A stretch of DNA of 64,000 nucleotides, taken from Megalonaias nervosa. Taxonomy: Eukaryota > Mollusca > Bivalvia > Unionida > Unionidae. The notes under the pieces are model-generated. The model made no database searches. It saw nothing but the letters and a program-made list of their open reading frames with translations, and was not told the DNA's origin. A program made the translations under genes and the position numbers. Of this stretch, positions 53,438-63,880 are shown piece by piece. The DNA lies in NCBI GenBank assembly GCA_016617855.1, contig JAECUM010000865.1, forward strand, positions 1 through 64,000. The letters run 5' to 3'. How positions within the stretch are numbered: the stretch's first letter is position 1; the number at the start of each line of letters is the position of its first letter.

Positions 53438-53453
53438 GTTATCACGTGATAAC
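53438..53453. other. Perfect 16-bp palindrome GTTATCACGTGATAAC
   Basis: It has a CACGTG E-box core and lies inside the left end of the pogo-like element, where subterminal transposase sites or a promoter would sit. Confidence 0.6.
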
Positions 53454-53961
53454 ATGTAGCTGATGACGCAATTTTCAGAAGTTTGTTGACAATACTTTGA
53501 CGCTTTGTTGCAAGTAAAGAAAATGCTTCGAGTTCATCCAAGTCATGTAAGTATGCACATTATGTATAACAATGACCAAAAAACATAAAATTGCCTAATA
53601 CACTTTTATACCCATTCAAAATACGTTAATTTTTCCATAATGTCAGTGAATTGAAACCCTTGGTACAACTTGTTTATTGTCGTCTATGAAATTAATAAAA
53701 TCATGTGACTTCTTATCTCCGCCCATTTCGTATTTTTTCCCTACAGAAGCCCATTAATAAAATACTTATAAATTTCACTGCTGAATTTAATGACTTTTTT
53801 TCTCTTTCCTTATTTGCACGTTTGAATAAAGGAAAAAAGAGTAATCTAATATATTGAAATCAATGTAATTATTTTAAAGATAAATATTTATAGTTAGGGC
53901 CATTAACAGTTACGTAATTTTATAAAGAAAACAGTATTAAAACCTTCTAACCCCGTCGTAA

Positions 53962-55150
53962 ATGTATTACATGCAATTTGCATGGTTTTTTTTTTTTTTC
54001 AGAATGGTCGACATTATTGTTGTTGTGACCAAAAAAGCTTTAACAAAAGCATACATAGTTGTTAAAGAGAAGTTAATGCCAGTTATAATGGCGGCAAGAT
54101 TGCATTGTGTTCCAGAAACAACTATACGCCAACGTGTCATTGGTGAAGTGGACATTGATACTGATAAATCAGGGCCAAATCCATTATTTTCTTTGGAACA
54201 GGAAGCCAGGCTTGTAGATCACATTTCGCTTTTAGCGAAAGTACGCTCTGGTTATAATTTGGCCACTGACTATGCTGTTGACATTGAACGTTGCTAGAAG
54301 GATAATCCACTATCAATGGAGTGGTATCGCAACTTCTTATCGCGATGGCCTAATTTAACAATTAAAAAGCCAAGGTCATTCGATATCGCACGCGCCAAAT
54401 CCACGTCCAGACAGAAAATAACCGCATATTTTGAAGAACTGGAGAAAATAATGAACACTTACAACCTGAAAAAGAAGCCACAGTACATTTACAACATTGA
54501 TGAAAAGGGCATTTCCAACAACCATACCCCTCCTTTTGTAGTCATCGACAAAAACTCGAAACCAGTCTCAATTACCAGTCGAATATCTTATAATATAACT
54601 GTGTTATCGGCTAGAAATGCTTTAGGTGCATCTGTTCCGGTCTATTTTGCATTTCCGGAAAAGCGAATGAGAAATTAATTTCTTGAAGGTGCAACAGCTG
54701 GGGTTTCGGGTACTGTTAGTATGACTGGATGGTCATATGGTCAAGTATTAAGGAAATATCTTGATTAACATTTTATTAGCTATGTACAAGGGCGTGATCC
54801 TTTGTAGCCACTGCTTATATTATATGAAAGGCACAGCTCACACGTATCTTTGGCAATGATTGATTGGCAAAGAAAAAAAAAACAACATTATTCTGTTCGT
54901 ATTACCACCATATACTAGTCATGTCCTACATCCCCTCGACGTCGGATGTTTCGGACCGATTTAGAGGATATACAATAACGAAAGGGCCAAATTCATGCGA
55001 GAAATTACATCATCATCTGTTTCTAAGCACGCCATATGTGAGATTGCATGAGAGCATACAACATAAGTCTGTCCAGTACAAATCTTCGAGCAGCTTTTAA
55101 AAAATGTTGATTCTACCCCTTCGATCCATCTGCTATAGACTGCACATCAT
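53962..55150 (+). pseudogene. Pogo/jerky-like DDE transposase (broken)
   Basis: The coding sequence begins near the ATG at 54004 after a T-rich tract that could be an acceptor. The N-terminal HTH region (AARLHCVPETTIRQRV) is followed by stops at 54295-54297 and later. The DDE_1 catalytic core shows IYNIDEKGI with the first Asp, FAFPEKRM, TAGVSGTVSMTGW, a PLLILYERHSSH patch where the usual second catalytic Asp is replaced by Tyr, and LHPLDVGCFGP with the third acidic motif. At least five stops or frameshifts occur. The protein would bind and cut transposon ends; this copy cannot. Confidence 0.75.
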
Positions 55151-55589
55151 TCATACCAGCTACAGTATTCCATGATCAAAGACACGACTCTGATTTAAAC
55201 AAAATTACAGACACCTACCTTACCATCTCTCCACAAAATGACGAATGCTTTCTTCCCAACATGGACAAATCGATAATTTCTCATGCTTTTAGTCCAAGCA
55301 GTCAAGCTGCTGGCTTTTTCGGCAGGAAGGAGAGTATATTGCTGGACAAATCAAAGAAGACCAGTAAGAAACGCAAAGCTTGAACAGCTGTAGTTGGTGG
55401 AAAGCCTATAACAGAGGATAGCATCGTGCAGGAAATAAGAGAACATCTTGAAAGGCAATACGAAAAAAAAAAAAAAATGGAAATTGGAAAAACGAAAAAA
55501 GAACCCGAGGGAACCTTTATTATATGAGGGTTCAATAAGGCCAGGGAAAAAATTAAAGTTTACACACCCATTAAAATTCAGAAAGATTG

Positions 55590-55880
55590 TGCTAGTGTGG
55601 CTGGTCCATCGGGAAAGCAGGTGATATCAGTAAATGACTTGGAAGAAACAGAAGACTGAGTTTGTAGAGGATGGTGAACCCTGCTGTGTATGTAAACAAG
55701 AACAGCCTGGCGCCATGAAACACAATGACTACATCGAGTTCTTCAGTTGGACACCATGTTGTGTTCAAGAATGCAGTCACTGGGTTCATTTGAAGTAGTA
55801 CACAGAAGTAAGAGACTTGAGGCGGAATGAAGCCTTCCTGTCATCCAGAACTGCCAAGGAAAACCATGGCAGAGTGTTGA
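55590..55880 (+). pseudogene. PHD-like zinc finger at the transposase C-terminus
   Basis: CCVCKQEQPG, then C and QECSHWVHL, then after an in-frame TAG TEVRDLRRNEAFL form the Cys/His ladder of a PHD/RING-like finger. Similar fingers end some pogo-like transposases. The final cysteine pair is degraded. Confidence 0.5.
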
Positions 55881-56250
55881 GATGTTTAATGGAAGTGTTA
55901 GCCTGTGCACATAACTAATTTCGAAATTAACAGTTAATTTTGTTTTCGGACCAGCATAAAAAGTTATCGCTCAAAATTTGGTGCTTAATTTCTGTTAAGG
56001 AAACTTACGAGAAGAATTTAATACAATGAAAATATTGGTTCATATTAAGATCATTTATTTTATATTGGCCATTGTTGCCAATTCGTGTCACCATACATTT
56101 CTTTCGTCTTCTCTACGATGGCCGCAAGTGGCGCTGTGATCAACCGCTCCGAAACAGACGACGTTATAAACAAGGTAAGCAAAACGTAGTACTCATAAAT
56201 AAACTGCCAAGGAACAAATGTCAGCAGCCCTGAGTAGTAAGGGAAATAGG

Positions 56251-56530
56251 GGTTTCTGGCTCAAAGACCCTATTTCATACTAGGGACCAGGTGATAGCCA
56301 GTGATAGAACAGTTATTTTTACATTTGCAGGCTTCTATCATTGATTTTGGCTCAAAGACCCTATTTCATGCTAGGGACCAGGTGATAGCCAGCGATAGAA
56401 CAGTTATTTTCACATTCCGAGGCTTCTGGCTCGGATACCCCATTTTAAACTAGGGGCTAGGTTATGACCAATGATAGAACAGTTATTTTTCATTTCGATG
56501 TTTCTATCCTTGATTAGGTTTCTGGCTAAA
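56251..56530. repeat. ~80-90-bp tandem repeat, three copies
   Basis: Units start GGCTCAAAGACCCTATTTCA (56258, 56349) and GGCTCGGATACCCCATTTTA (56428), each continuing to GATAGAACAGTTATTTT. Each has a small hairpin (CCCTA...TAGGG). It lies between the pogo fossil and element 2. Confidence 0.9.
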
Positions 56531-56576
56531 GGACCACCATCAGATTGTCGTCATATTCTTAAGTTTTTTTGGTTGG

Positions 56577-57099
56577 ATTATTTCTAAAGTTTAGATAAAA
56601 TTTATTTGTCAGATTATTTATAAAGTTTATACTCATCGCCGATCATAAGTGCTTCAACTACAGATATTAGAAATATTTCATCATCGCGATAATAGAGACT
56701 AAACTTTATTCTACCGCTTACACAAGGACGACATTCGAATAAATCTTTTATTTGCAGTTTGTTAAGAAGATACTTTTTATCAATGAAATATACTTTCGAT
56801 CGATCGAGATCAATGGTAAGTTTAGTATACTTTTGTTGACTGATTGGATCATGAAAGTTATTAAATCCCTTTGATAACTCACAGCTTAATTTTTCGAGAT
56901 AATTGAAATACTCGCTGTTATCAGATTTGATGAGCGAAAGTTTTAGCTTGTCACGATTACTAAACATATTCCTGATATTTCATTGCTAATTTTAACTGTC
57001 AACCGTTTTCCGTCTATCGTTAGATATTTGATTTTGCTATTAATGCTATTTGTCACTGTCAAATTTTCAAATATTATTTCTAAAGTTTAGATAAAATTT
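56577..57099 (-). repeat. 27-bp direct repeat just downstream of two stop codons
   Basis: ATTATTTCTAAAGTTTAGAT followed by AAAATTT occurs exactly at 56577-56603 and at 57073-57099. On - the copies begin 10 and 6 bases after the stops of the ORF at 56614 and of PolB at 57106. A shared 3'-end signal is one explanation. Confidence 0.85.
56614..56967 (-). CDS. Uncharacterised 117-residue protein of element 2
   Basis: An intact frame starting MFSNRD and ending EYKLYK. It has charged N-terminal helices and a C-terminal half with LFECRPCVSGRIKFSLYY and a short hydrophobic ISVVEALMI stretch. No known domain was recognised. It lies downstream of PolB on the same strand, and both are followed by the same 27-bp repeat, so they may be expressed similarly. 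Being uninterrupted beside a ruined PolB is notable, though a frame this short can survive by chance. Confidence 0.55.
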   Translation of the reverse strand: MFSNRDKLKLSLIKSDNSEYFNYLEKLSCELSKGFNNFHDPISQQKYTKLTIDLDRSKVYFIDKKYLLNKLQIKDLFECRPCVSGRIKFSLYYRDDEIFLISVVEALMIGDEYKLYK

Positions 57100-57105
57100 C
57101 ATACC

Positions 57106-60100
57106 CTAGTTATCAAATATAATGTCAAATATAAATCTGTCATCGCGACGGTACCCAAGTGCAAACATATCTACTCCGTTTTCGCAATAACGTTTGTCAT
57201 CAAAATTACTTAAACTGCGTTTGATAATAACATCTGTTTCAAGTTTATGATGATTTGTTCTAATAGCCATTGCTCTTATATAACTAACGCCGCCGTCAAG
57301 CGCGTACTTGTAATCATCAAATCCCATAAACTTTTCAACAAAATCGCGAGGCAAACCTTTTGCTGGTTTTTTTTTTTTATTTTATTATTGTCTAACAACA
57401 CGGCATACATTTTACTTCGCAATCCAATAAAGTATTTGATGACGTTCGAGTTCATTTCATCCTTAAATTTACCAATAACCTTTTTATTTGTGTCATCATA
57501 AAATTTACTATCGTGATGGTAATCGGAGATATCAAACAGATGTCGGTTATCAAAGACATCCTGATAGACGTCCTCACATTCGATTTCATAAACAAGCGAG
57601 TCAGAATCAGTAAGCAACAATCTACTTGACGGCCACTGCTTTTTTGACAAATTTGTAATGAAAATCGTACGTCAGCCACTTTGACAAATCTAACACAGAA
57701 GCTCCAACATAAATCGGCTTATTTAGTTTCAGATTTGTTTTCCGTCACTGTATTGCGACAAGATTTTCATTAAAAATTTTCATGCTGACAAAATCATCGT
57801 CCGACACAAGTTTGTTTCAGCGGTTAATATCATTAACTAGTTCGATATTTACCCGTCTTCTAATATTTTCCATGGTCTTACCAAAAACGGAGTTGTTCAT
57901 AAGTTTAAAGAAGTTTTTTCTCGAAATCAGTTTTCGCTAGAGCTCTCCTAGACGAATTTGAGTTAATATAACCTCTCATCCACGGCGACTGATTAAATTT
58001 TAGCACACGATGAACTTTCCTCAACACAAGACCAGCATCTATTGCTTGTTTTAAAACTCTGTAATGCAAAACATAATTTCTTTTGTCAAGTAAATTTAGG
58101 ACTAGTTTTTTTTACCTTAGAATCTTGTTTTGGTGATGCTATTGCTTGTTGTTCTTGAGATAACAAACTATAGTCTATTATCATTGATTCCGCACAAAAC
58201 GGATAATCGTTGTGTAAATCATGTAACGAAACAGGATAGTCTAGATCAACTTCAACGAAATAGGAGACATCGTCAGGTATCTTCTTTTCCGTCTCCGCCA
58301 GAAATTGATCTGTCGTAATCCTACGAAATCCGCCAAAGGGCATTGATTCGGACATAGAATGACCATACAAATTATTACAATCTAGAGAAATGATGTAGTT
58401 TGGTGGAAGATCAGGGTCGTACTCGCTCATATATTTGTTATTTGCTTTCGAACACTTTTTTGTTATCAAGCTAATACCACCTCTGATACCTTTCTCGATA
58501 AAGTTAAACATGTCAACCTCTGTTAGTAACTCTAACTTTACTTTACTAAACTTTAACAGGGCATCCCAAGATAACCCAGGAGAAGAGTAATACTAGCAAG
58601 GATCAAGTCCGTGATTGTTATAACTCACTTTCCTAAAGCTTTCAAATACGTCCGCAAGTAATAATACATCAGTTTTCAAGTACAAATCATGATAATCACC
58701 AAACGTTTAGCAATCAAATTCTTTCCAAATATCTTGTACATATTTGTACTCGTCATCAGTTATAATTTCACTATTTTAGTTGCGAATAAAATTTGTCTTC
58801 GTCAGGTAAAGAAATTTCATCAGATTTGCTCCAATCGTCGAGATATTCGTACTGAAACACTTCTTGTTTTGTCAGTAGATTAAATTTATCTCCAAAACAA
58901 TCTCGTAGGTTATAAAAGTCGCTACAATCTTTCACTAGCTCATCCGATGATGCTGCCATAAATTGCAGGCTGTCAATAAAATGCAACTTACCTAGCGTAA
59001 CCGACATATACTTTTCAAAATTATTTGGAATGCACTTGATTACATTATCAAGTTTTAAACGAGACTTTATTTCATCATCACCAAAAGCTTCTACTATAAT
59101 ATGACTGTCATGTCCTCTGAAATTATGAAGAACAACTGAAATAAAATCTGGAGCGTGAAAAGTTAAATTACATTTATCATGAGCCGCCCCACGATACTCT
59201 CTTGTTAGATGACAATGGTCACGTACTTTTTTTAATCAACGTCAAAAGCTTTTTCACAAATGTGACAAAATTCTGCTTGTTCGTGATCAGATTTTTGTTG
59301 AACTGTTAATTCTGTCATTGGAACAATTCTTTTTAAGCGTATAAATATATCATCAACTTCGTCAATCAACTGCTTGAGAAGCCAAACAGCCGGATTCTTA
59401 CCACGATATAATTTAATCTGCTTGGATAAACTCGAATCACTACAACATACTACCTTATACGCTACCTCGCATGGAATATGATTTTGAATTTTTCTCGTAC
59501 TAAACTGATTAGGGTTATTTTCTGCGCCAAGCACAGGCTGTAGTAGACACTCAAAGTCAACATATAACACGAAAGGAATTTTTAGTTTGTGATTATGATT
59601 GACAAATTGTAACAAATTATTATCTTTAGAATTCATATTCGTTGCACATCATTACAATACTGCTGATGCTTCTGTAATTTTTCATTGTCATAGCACCCAT
59701 GCAAACAACGATAACAGAAATACTTTTTATCTTTATGTTTGTTATACTGTCTGCCAACGAGTCCGTTAAAGTTTTTGATCCAAACGTAATGATTTTTGTA
59801 AAACAGCAAGTTTATTGTCGATTGCGAGGCTCTTTCTGAAATATATCTCGGATATACGTTTTCACGCTCGTCAAGACCAAATACGTTAACTGAAATATTA
59901 TCATTTTGCTTTTCAAACTTTGGTATTTGATTTTCTGCAACTGGGAAGTCAATATCAGTAAAATTCAATCTCGACACATAAGCAAGATACTTGTCAACGC
60001 GATCAGCATTTTTTCTACTGGAAACATCGCAGAAAGAACAGCCCACTGAAAACATTTTCGATCAAAATTCTTTACAGTTATACAGCATTTCTTATTTTTT

Positions 60101-60598
60101 TATTTTTTGTGGTAAGTCAGCATACCCAGTGCTTTTAGCGCCGCTACCGCGTAATACGCAATATTTCATTGTGTGAAATAAAATTTCAGAAATCATTTCA
60201 AACTTCCAGCCCGAATCTAGTTCAATAAATTCTTCTATCTTTTTCCAGATTTCCTGATGTATTTCTTCGGCTAGCAAACGCAGATTAATTCCAATCAAAA
60301 CACGTCTCGATTTTGCGTTAATGGAAGGGTCTGAAAAATCCTTGTCTGTCGATTCGTCTGTTACAAGCAGCTTTGAAAATATAACGTGATACTGCACCAG
60401 TATTCTTAGGCTCTTGTGTTTTTCAAGTTCACATTTTACGGTTGGTTCTAGCAGATGATAAAGATCAGTTGCAGTAAAATTTACAAGTACGATTTCTTTA
60501 TCAAACCGATAGTTGTTGTCAAATCCAGCAAAAGCGGTCGCTATTTGTGTAGGTTTCCCCATAAGACTCTGTTTAGCCATATCACGTAACTGCAGCAT
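57106..60598 (-). pseudogene. Protein-primed family-B DNA polymerase of element 2 (many breaks)
   Basis: Fragments in order cover a typical Polinton polymerase of about 1,150 residues. They are an N-terminal region (60598-60092, start ATG at 60598), a CFQWAV patch, a zinc-finger segment with YFCYRC...H...C (59633-60055), the exonuclease I motif VDFEC (about 59560), an RDHCHLTREYRG HNH-like insert and an FRGHDSH exonuclease II patch (about 59090-59220), palm motif A SLDCNNLYG (about 58380), and motif C LTDSDS (about 57610). The end is FDDKRY...DFDN-like at 57106. At least six stops or frameshifts are spread along it. It would replicate the element by protein priming. The divergent gene at 60701 shares its upstream region. 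Confidence 0.85.
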
Positions 60599-60700
60599 TG
60601 TTCTATAATGTAATATTATATATCTAATTGATCATTCGATCGATAACTCACTGCGCGCCAGTTGAACAATCAATTAGAGATATAAATTGCTTGTAGTATA
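60599..60700. promoter_or_regulatory. Divergent promoter region with an inverted repeat
   Basis: TATATCTAATTGATC (60619-60633) and its inverted partner AATCAATTAGAGATATA (about 60669-60684) lie between the PolB start (60598, -) and the HNH gene start (60701, +). The symmetry could give both genes the same promoter sequence. Confidence 0.45.
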
Positions 60701-61495
60701 ATGGCACATATTTTCGCAAGCGAGGAAGAATACTATTACGTTCACCCTATTTTCAACAAGTACGCGGGAAATATGCTAGGGTCGGTGATTCACGTGAGAT
60801 ATCAAAAACCGATTGGCAAAGCAACACCAGCCGGCTATAAGATCAGCGTAAGTGGAGATAATATTGAACGAGTTGAAATGTTTAAGAAAGAGTTTATTTA
60901 CACGTTATTCTGTGATGAAATTCCAGAAGGACAACGTGTATCTGATGTTAACGGCGCGGTTACTGATGACAATATTGAAAACTTGTCTTTATAAAATGAA
61001 TTTCAACCTCACCTTGTGTTTGATTTGTATGAGGCATCTGACAAAGGAATTATTCGAAATTGAAGAACGAAAAAAGTATTAGGTAATTTGCAAAATAGCG
61101 GATATCTCAAAGTAAATGTTCGAGGAACACTAACCGATCAAGTTACTTATTTAAACCATCGTTTTGTTTACGAGACTTTCAATAGCGCTATTTCAACTGG
61201 TTTACTCATCGATCACATCAACAAAATTAAAACAGATAATCGTCTAGAAAATATAGATTTAGTTACATCTCAAGAAAATACTAAACGTGGAGATGCTGGT
61301 GGTGCTAGTTCTGCTAGACCAGTAATTTCAGTAAATACCGAAACAGATGAAGAATTAAAATTTCCTTCAATCTCATCTGCTGCTAAGCATCATAAAATTG
61401 TCAGCAAATCAGTGAAAGATGTAGCAGACGGCAAAACTAAATCGGCCATGTCAATGTCAACTTTTGACAGGTTTATTTTCAAATATGTTTCTTAA
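60701..61495 (+). pseudogene. Two-module HNH homing-type endonuclease (two in-frame stops)
   Basis: One frame from ATG 60701 to TAA 61495, interrupted only by TAA at 60992-60994 and TGA near 61064. Module 1 (HPIFNKYAGNMLGSV...FIYTLF...VSDVNG...DDNIENL) has the layout of an HNH_3 domain but lacks the usual His before the Asn. Module 2 has RFVYETFN, LLIDHINKIKTDNRLENI and QENTKR, a complete HNH, followed by a NUMOD-like ISSAAKHHKIV...SVKDVADGK DNA-binding segment. Such proteins cut DNA and promote their own spread. It is transcribed divergently from PolB. Confidence 0.75.
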
Positions 61496-61745
61496 CTCTG
61501 TTTTAGTAAGGCAGTTATGAACAAGCATCAGGATATCGTCTTTATCAAATTTTAATGTTATAAACGAACTATTGTCAAGTTTATTTTTTCTGCTGCTGTT
61601 AGAAGTATTTTATCAGAGTCACCTTGCATAACATTAACGTTAACAGAATAATCACTGTAGCCCAACAAACATTTTCTAACTGCCTCGGCTAGTTCTCAGT
61701 AATTTAATATATTAACTTTATGATGATATTTTATTTTGTCAGTCA
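61463..61745 (-). pseudogene. Small unknown gene, broken
   Basis: From ATG 61745 the frame reads MTDKIKYHHKV, meets a TGA, continues ELAEAVRKCLLGYSDYSVNV and shifts frame into TLKFDKDDILMLVHNCL before a stop at 61463. The coherent sequence across breaks suggests a former gene of about 90 codons. Function unknown. Its 3' end overlaps the end of the HNH gene on the other strand. Confidence 0.4.
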
Positions 61746-61990
61746 TTCTATTATATAAATTAGATAAAAATATATATTATATCATAGACCTGATAAAACA
61801 GCTTGCTGATATTTACGCTGACGACAAGGTAGTTGATGATAATTTTATACCAAAATATAACGTAATCTCAGAAAAATCTGCTGGCTATTGTGAAGATGAT
61901 ATTTTGTACAACAATGACGACGAACAAGACGAGATTGTAGGTGTAGTTGATAAAAAAAAATTACAGCAGACCGACTACTGGACGATATAA
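61736..61990 (+). CDS. Possible small acidic protein
   Basis: An 84-codon frame rich in Asp and Glu (YADDKVVDDNF, NNDDEQDEI). It has no ATG at its listed start, and the sequence may be chance. No function assigned. Confidence 0.25.
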   Translation: MSVILLYKLDKNIYYIIDLIKQLADIYADDKVVDDNFIPKYNVISEKSAGYCEDDILYNNDDEQDEIVGVVDKKKLQQTDYWTI

Positions 61991-62149
61991 TGTAAAATAT
62001 CATATCACAAGAAAATTTTGAAATTTAATTTTTCGATAGACGAGAATCAGTCATTTTGGTAGCTGGTTAAACCTTTCTTAAACACAAAAATAGCTGGCCA
62101 ACAAAAGAGCATAAAATTTGATTTCATATTTGCTAAGATATTTAACCTA

Positions 62150-62266
62150 ATGATGATTTCTGATGATCGAAGTCAATATCTAGCATCGTTATGTAAGCCT
62201 GTAAAATGTAAATCTGTCAAACGTAAGTACGAGGAAATTTATAACAACATTATTTCCCGATGTTAA
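62150..62266 (+). CDS. Possible 38-residue basic peptide
   Basis: The frame reads MMISDDRSQYL, then CKPVKCKSVKRKYEE. It overlaps the end of the integrase on the other strand by 17 bases. Weak support; unrecognised. Confidence 0.2.
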   Translation: MMISDDRSQYLASLCKPVKCKSVKRKYEEIYNNIISRC

Positions 62267-63646
62267 TTATTTGTTTAGTTGGTACCCAACTATTAAATTT
62301 ATCGCTGAATCCTCTCCACTTGACGAGACTTTTGTTGCCGCGCTTCCTGATAACTTTTTCGATAACAAATACATCTTGTTCAGTTTTCTGAAGTTCTTGT
62401 TCGTAAAAACTACTAAGCACCGGTTCCCCTGCTAGATCCTTTAACGCATATGTTATAGGTATTGTTAAAAGTACTTTATCAATAACAAACACTTCTTCGC
62501 TCCAGTTTGGAGTAAATCCTTTTTCAAACACCCTTTTCACTAACGAAATTCTAACTTTATCACCAACTTTAAATTTGTGTCTACGGTACATGTTTTCATT
62601 TGCTAATATCGGATTTTTAATTGCGTCGTTTGGTGACATTTTAATGATCTGTGTTTTGTGCTATTATATTTGTCAACTATCTGTGGAAACTCATCAATAT
62701 ATCTGTTTGTGTTTTTGGCTGTCAAGCGCTTATTTATAAGTTCGTTCAGTGTACGATTAAATCGCTCGACGATAACGCTTTTTCCTTCGTTTCCTGTAAC
62801 ATACTTTTTGATGTTATTTTACTCCAAAAACTGCTCAATTTTTTTTATTAAAAATTTCTGCTCCGTGATCAGTCCAAATTTTATTTGGTTTTCTTTCTGT
62901 GCTTGTTATTATTTGCGCTAGCGCATCAGTCATTGATGCCCCTGTCTTATCCAAAACGGGTATACTAAACGCGTACTTACTAAAATCGTCTATAACGTTA
63001 AACAAGTATTTTTTACTGTCATTAAATTGAGCAAGATTTGAGACATCTACTAAATCTATTGCCCAGATATCATCTACGACATTTGCGACAACCTTACGTC
63101 GTGGAAACTTTTTTTAAAAAATAGGTTTGTGTAATTCTGATGCCAGATCATCATACAATTCTCTTTTTCCAAGTGCAGACTCTCTATCAAGGCCAAACCT
63201 GTATTTAGCTCCAATTATTCCCTGCACAAGCTTTCGATCAATACGTTCTCGTATATCTAATGGTTTCATATCACGCAACTGACTCAGCGTGATTTTATCA
63301 CAGCCGGGTTTATCTAGTTCATTATCTCGATAGCAAATGTCATAACGCATTGCTATTGCATCAACTTGATTATAAGGTTCTTGTCCGGGCAACGGATTAT
63401 CGTTTTCGTCTAGTTGCTTGTCTATTGGATTATAAGGTCCTGTGTATTTGTGGCCTGGCAATGTAAAACCCCGACTCGGAATGAGTCGTTTCGGCAATTT
63501 TCCAATAATTTTATGGATATCGATTCCGCTGCCAATTACTTCTCGGCGATTGCAACGCTGACAGTAAGTAACAATTTTATCTTGTTCAATGCAAAGATCC
63601 TTATCACAATCACAATTACCTTTTATTTTATTTTATTAATCGTCAT
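62250..63646 (-). pseudogene. Fused zinc-finger / PLA2-like / DDE integrase / chromodomain gene
   Basis: Reading from the right, cysteines CDCDK...C and YCQRC precede a PLA2-like segment (GHKYTGPYNP, N..DAIAMRYDICYRD). The usual catalytic His position before Asp is Tyr (RYD), so enzyme activity is doubtful. After ASELHKPIF a TAA (63114-63116) stops the frame, but the same frame continues KKFPRRKVV...IWAIDLVDV, the start of the integrase core. The triad residues are Asp in IWAIDLVDV/NVIDDFSKY, Asp in IWTDHGAE and Glu in VERFNRTL. Two frameshifts near 62770-62840 cancel. The C-terminus is a chromodomain (VFVIEKVI...LVKWRGF...SWVP), thought to target histone marks. The start is unclear because of an A-rich slippery stretch near 63630. 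Confidence 0.78.
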
Positions 63647-63741
63647 ACAAAATTATTATAAGATCTGAAAACATTTTGTGAAAAATGCTCTTTTCTGCCA
63701 AATTTTGACGTTTTGTGACCAATTTTACTTACTTTCGTCAG

Positions 63742-63880
63742 TTAATCATCCACTAAAATAACTTTGTCAACCCCGACGTTGTCTGGGCATCCAGCTCCAG
63801 TTACTGATTTCAGAAACATACTTTATTTTCTTCCACAAACAGCACAAACACTTTTTAATATTACTCTATTGTTTTTTTTG
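63742..63880 (-). pseudogene. Zinc-knuckle fragment upstream of the integrase gene
   Basis: A VCAVCGRK knuckle in one frame and MFLKSVTGAGCPDNVGVDKV in the next, ending at 63742, look like one small Cys-rich protein split by a frameshift. Small zinc-ribbon genes are common in Polintons. Tentative. Confidence 0.35.

Larger units (their letters stand above)
53376..56168 (+). mobile_element. Fossil pogo-like (Tc1/mariner superfamily) transposon
   Basis: The left end TATATCGTCGT...GTTTCGGAG (53376-53402, with a second GTTTCGGAGCGG at 53411-53422) is matched by an inverted right end TATAACGTCGTCTGTTTCGG at about 56149-56168. This gives about 2.8 kb with TA at both edges. It encodes a broken transposase and a PHD-like finger. 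Confidence 0.6.

Noticed and set aside
57247..57501. A + strand ORF
   Set aside because: It lies opposite the PolB motif C region and is a shadow of that gene.
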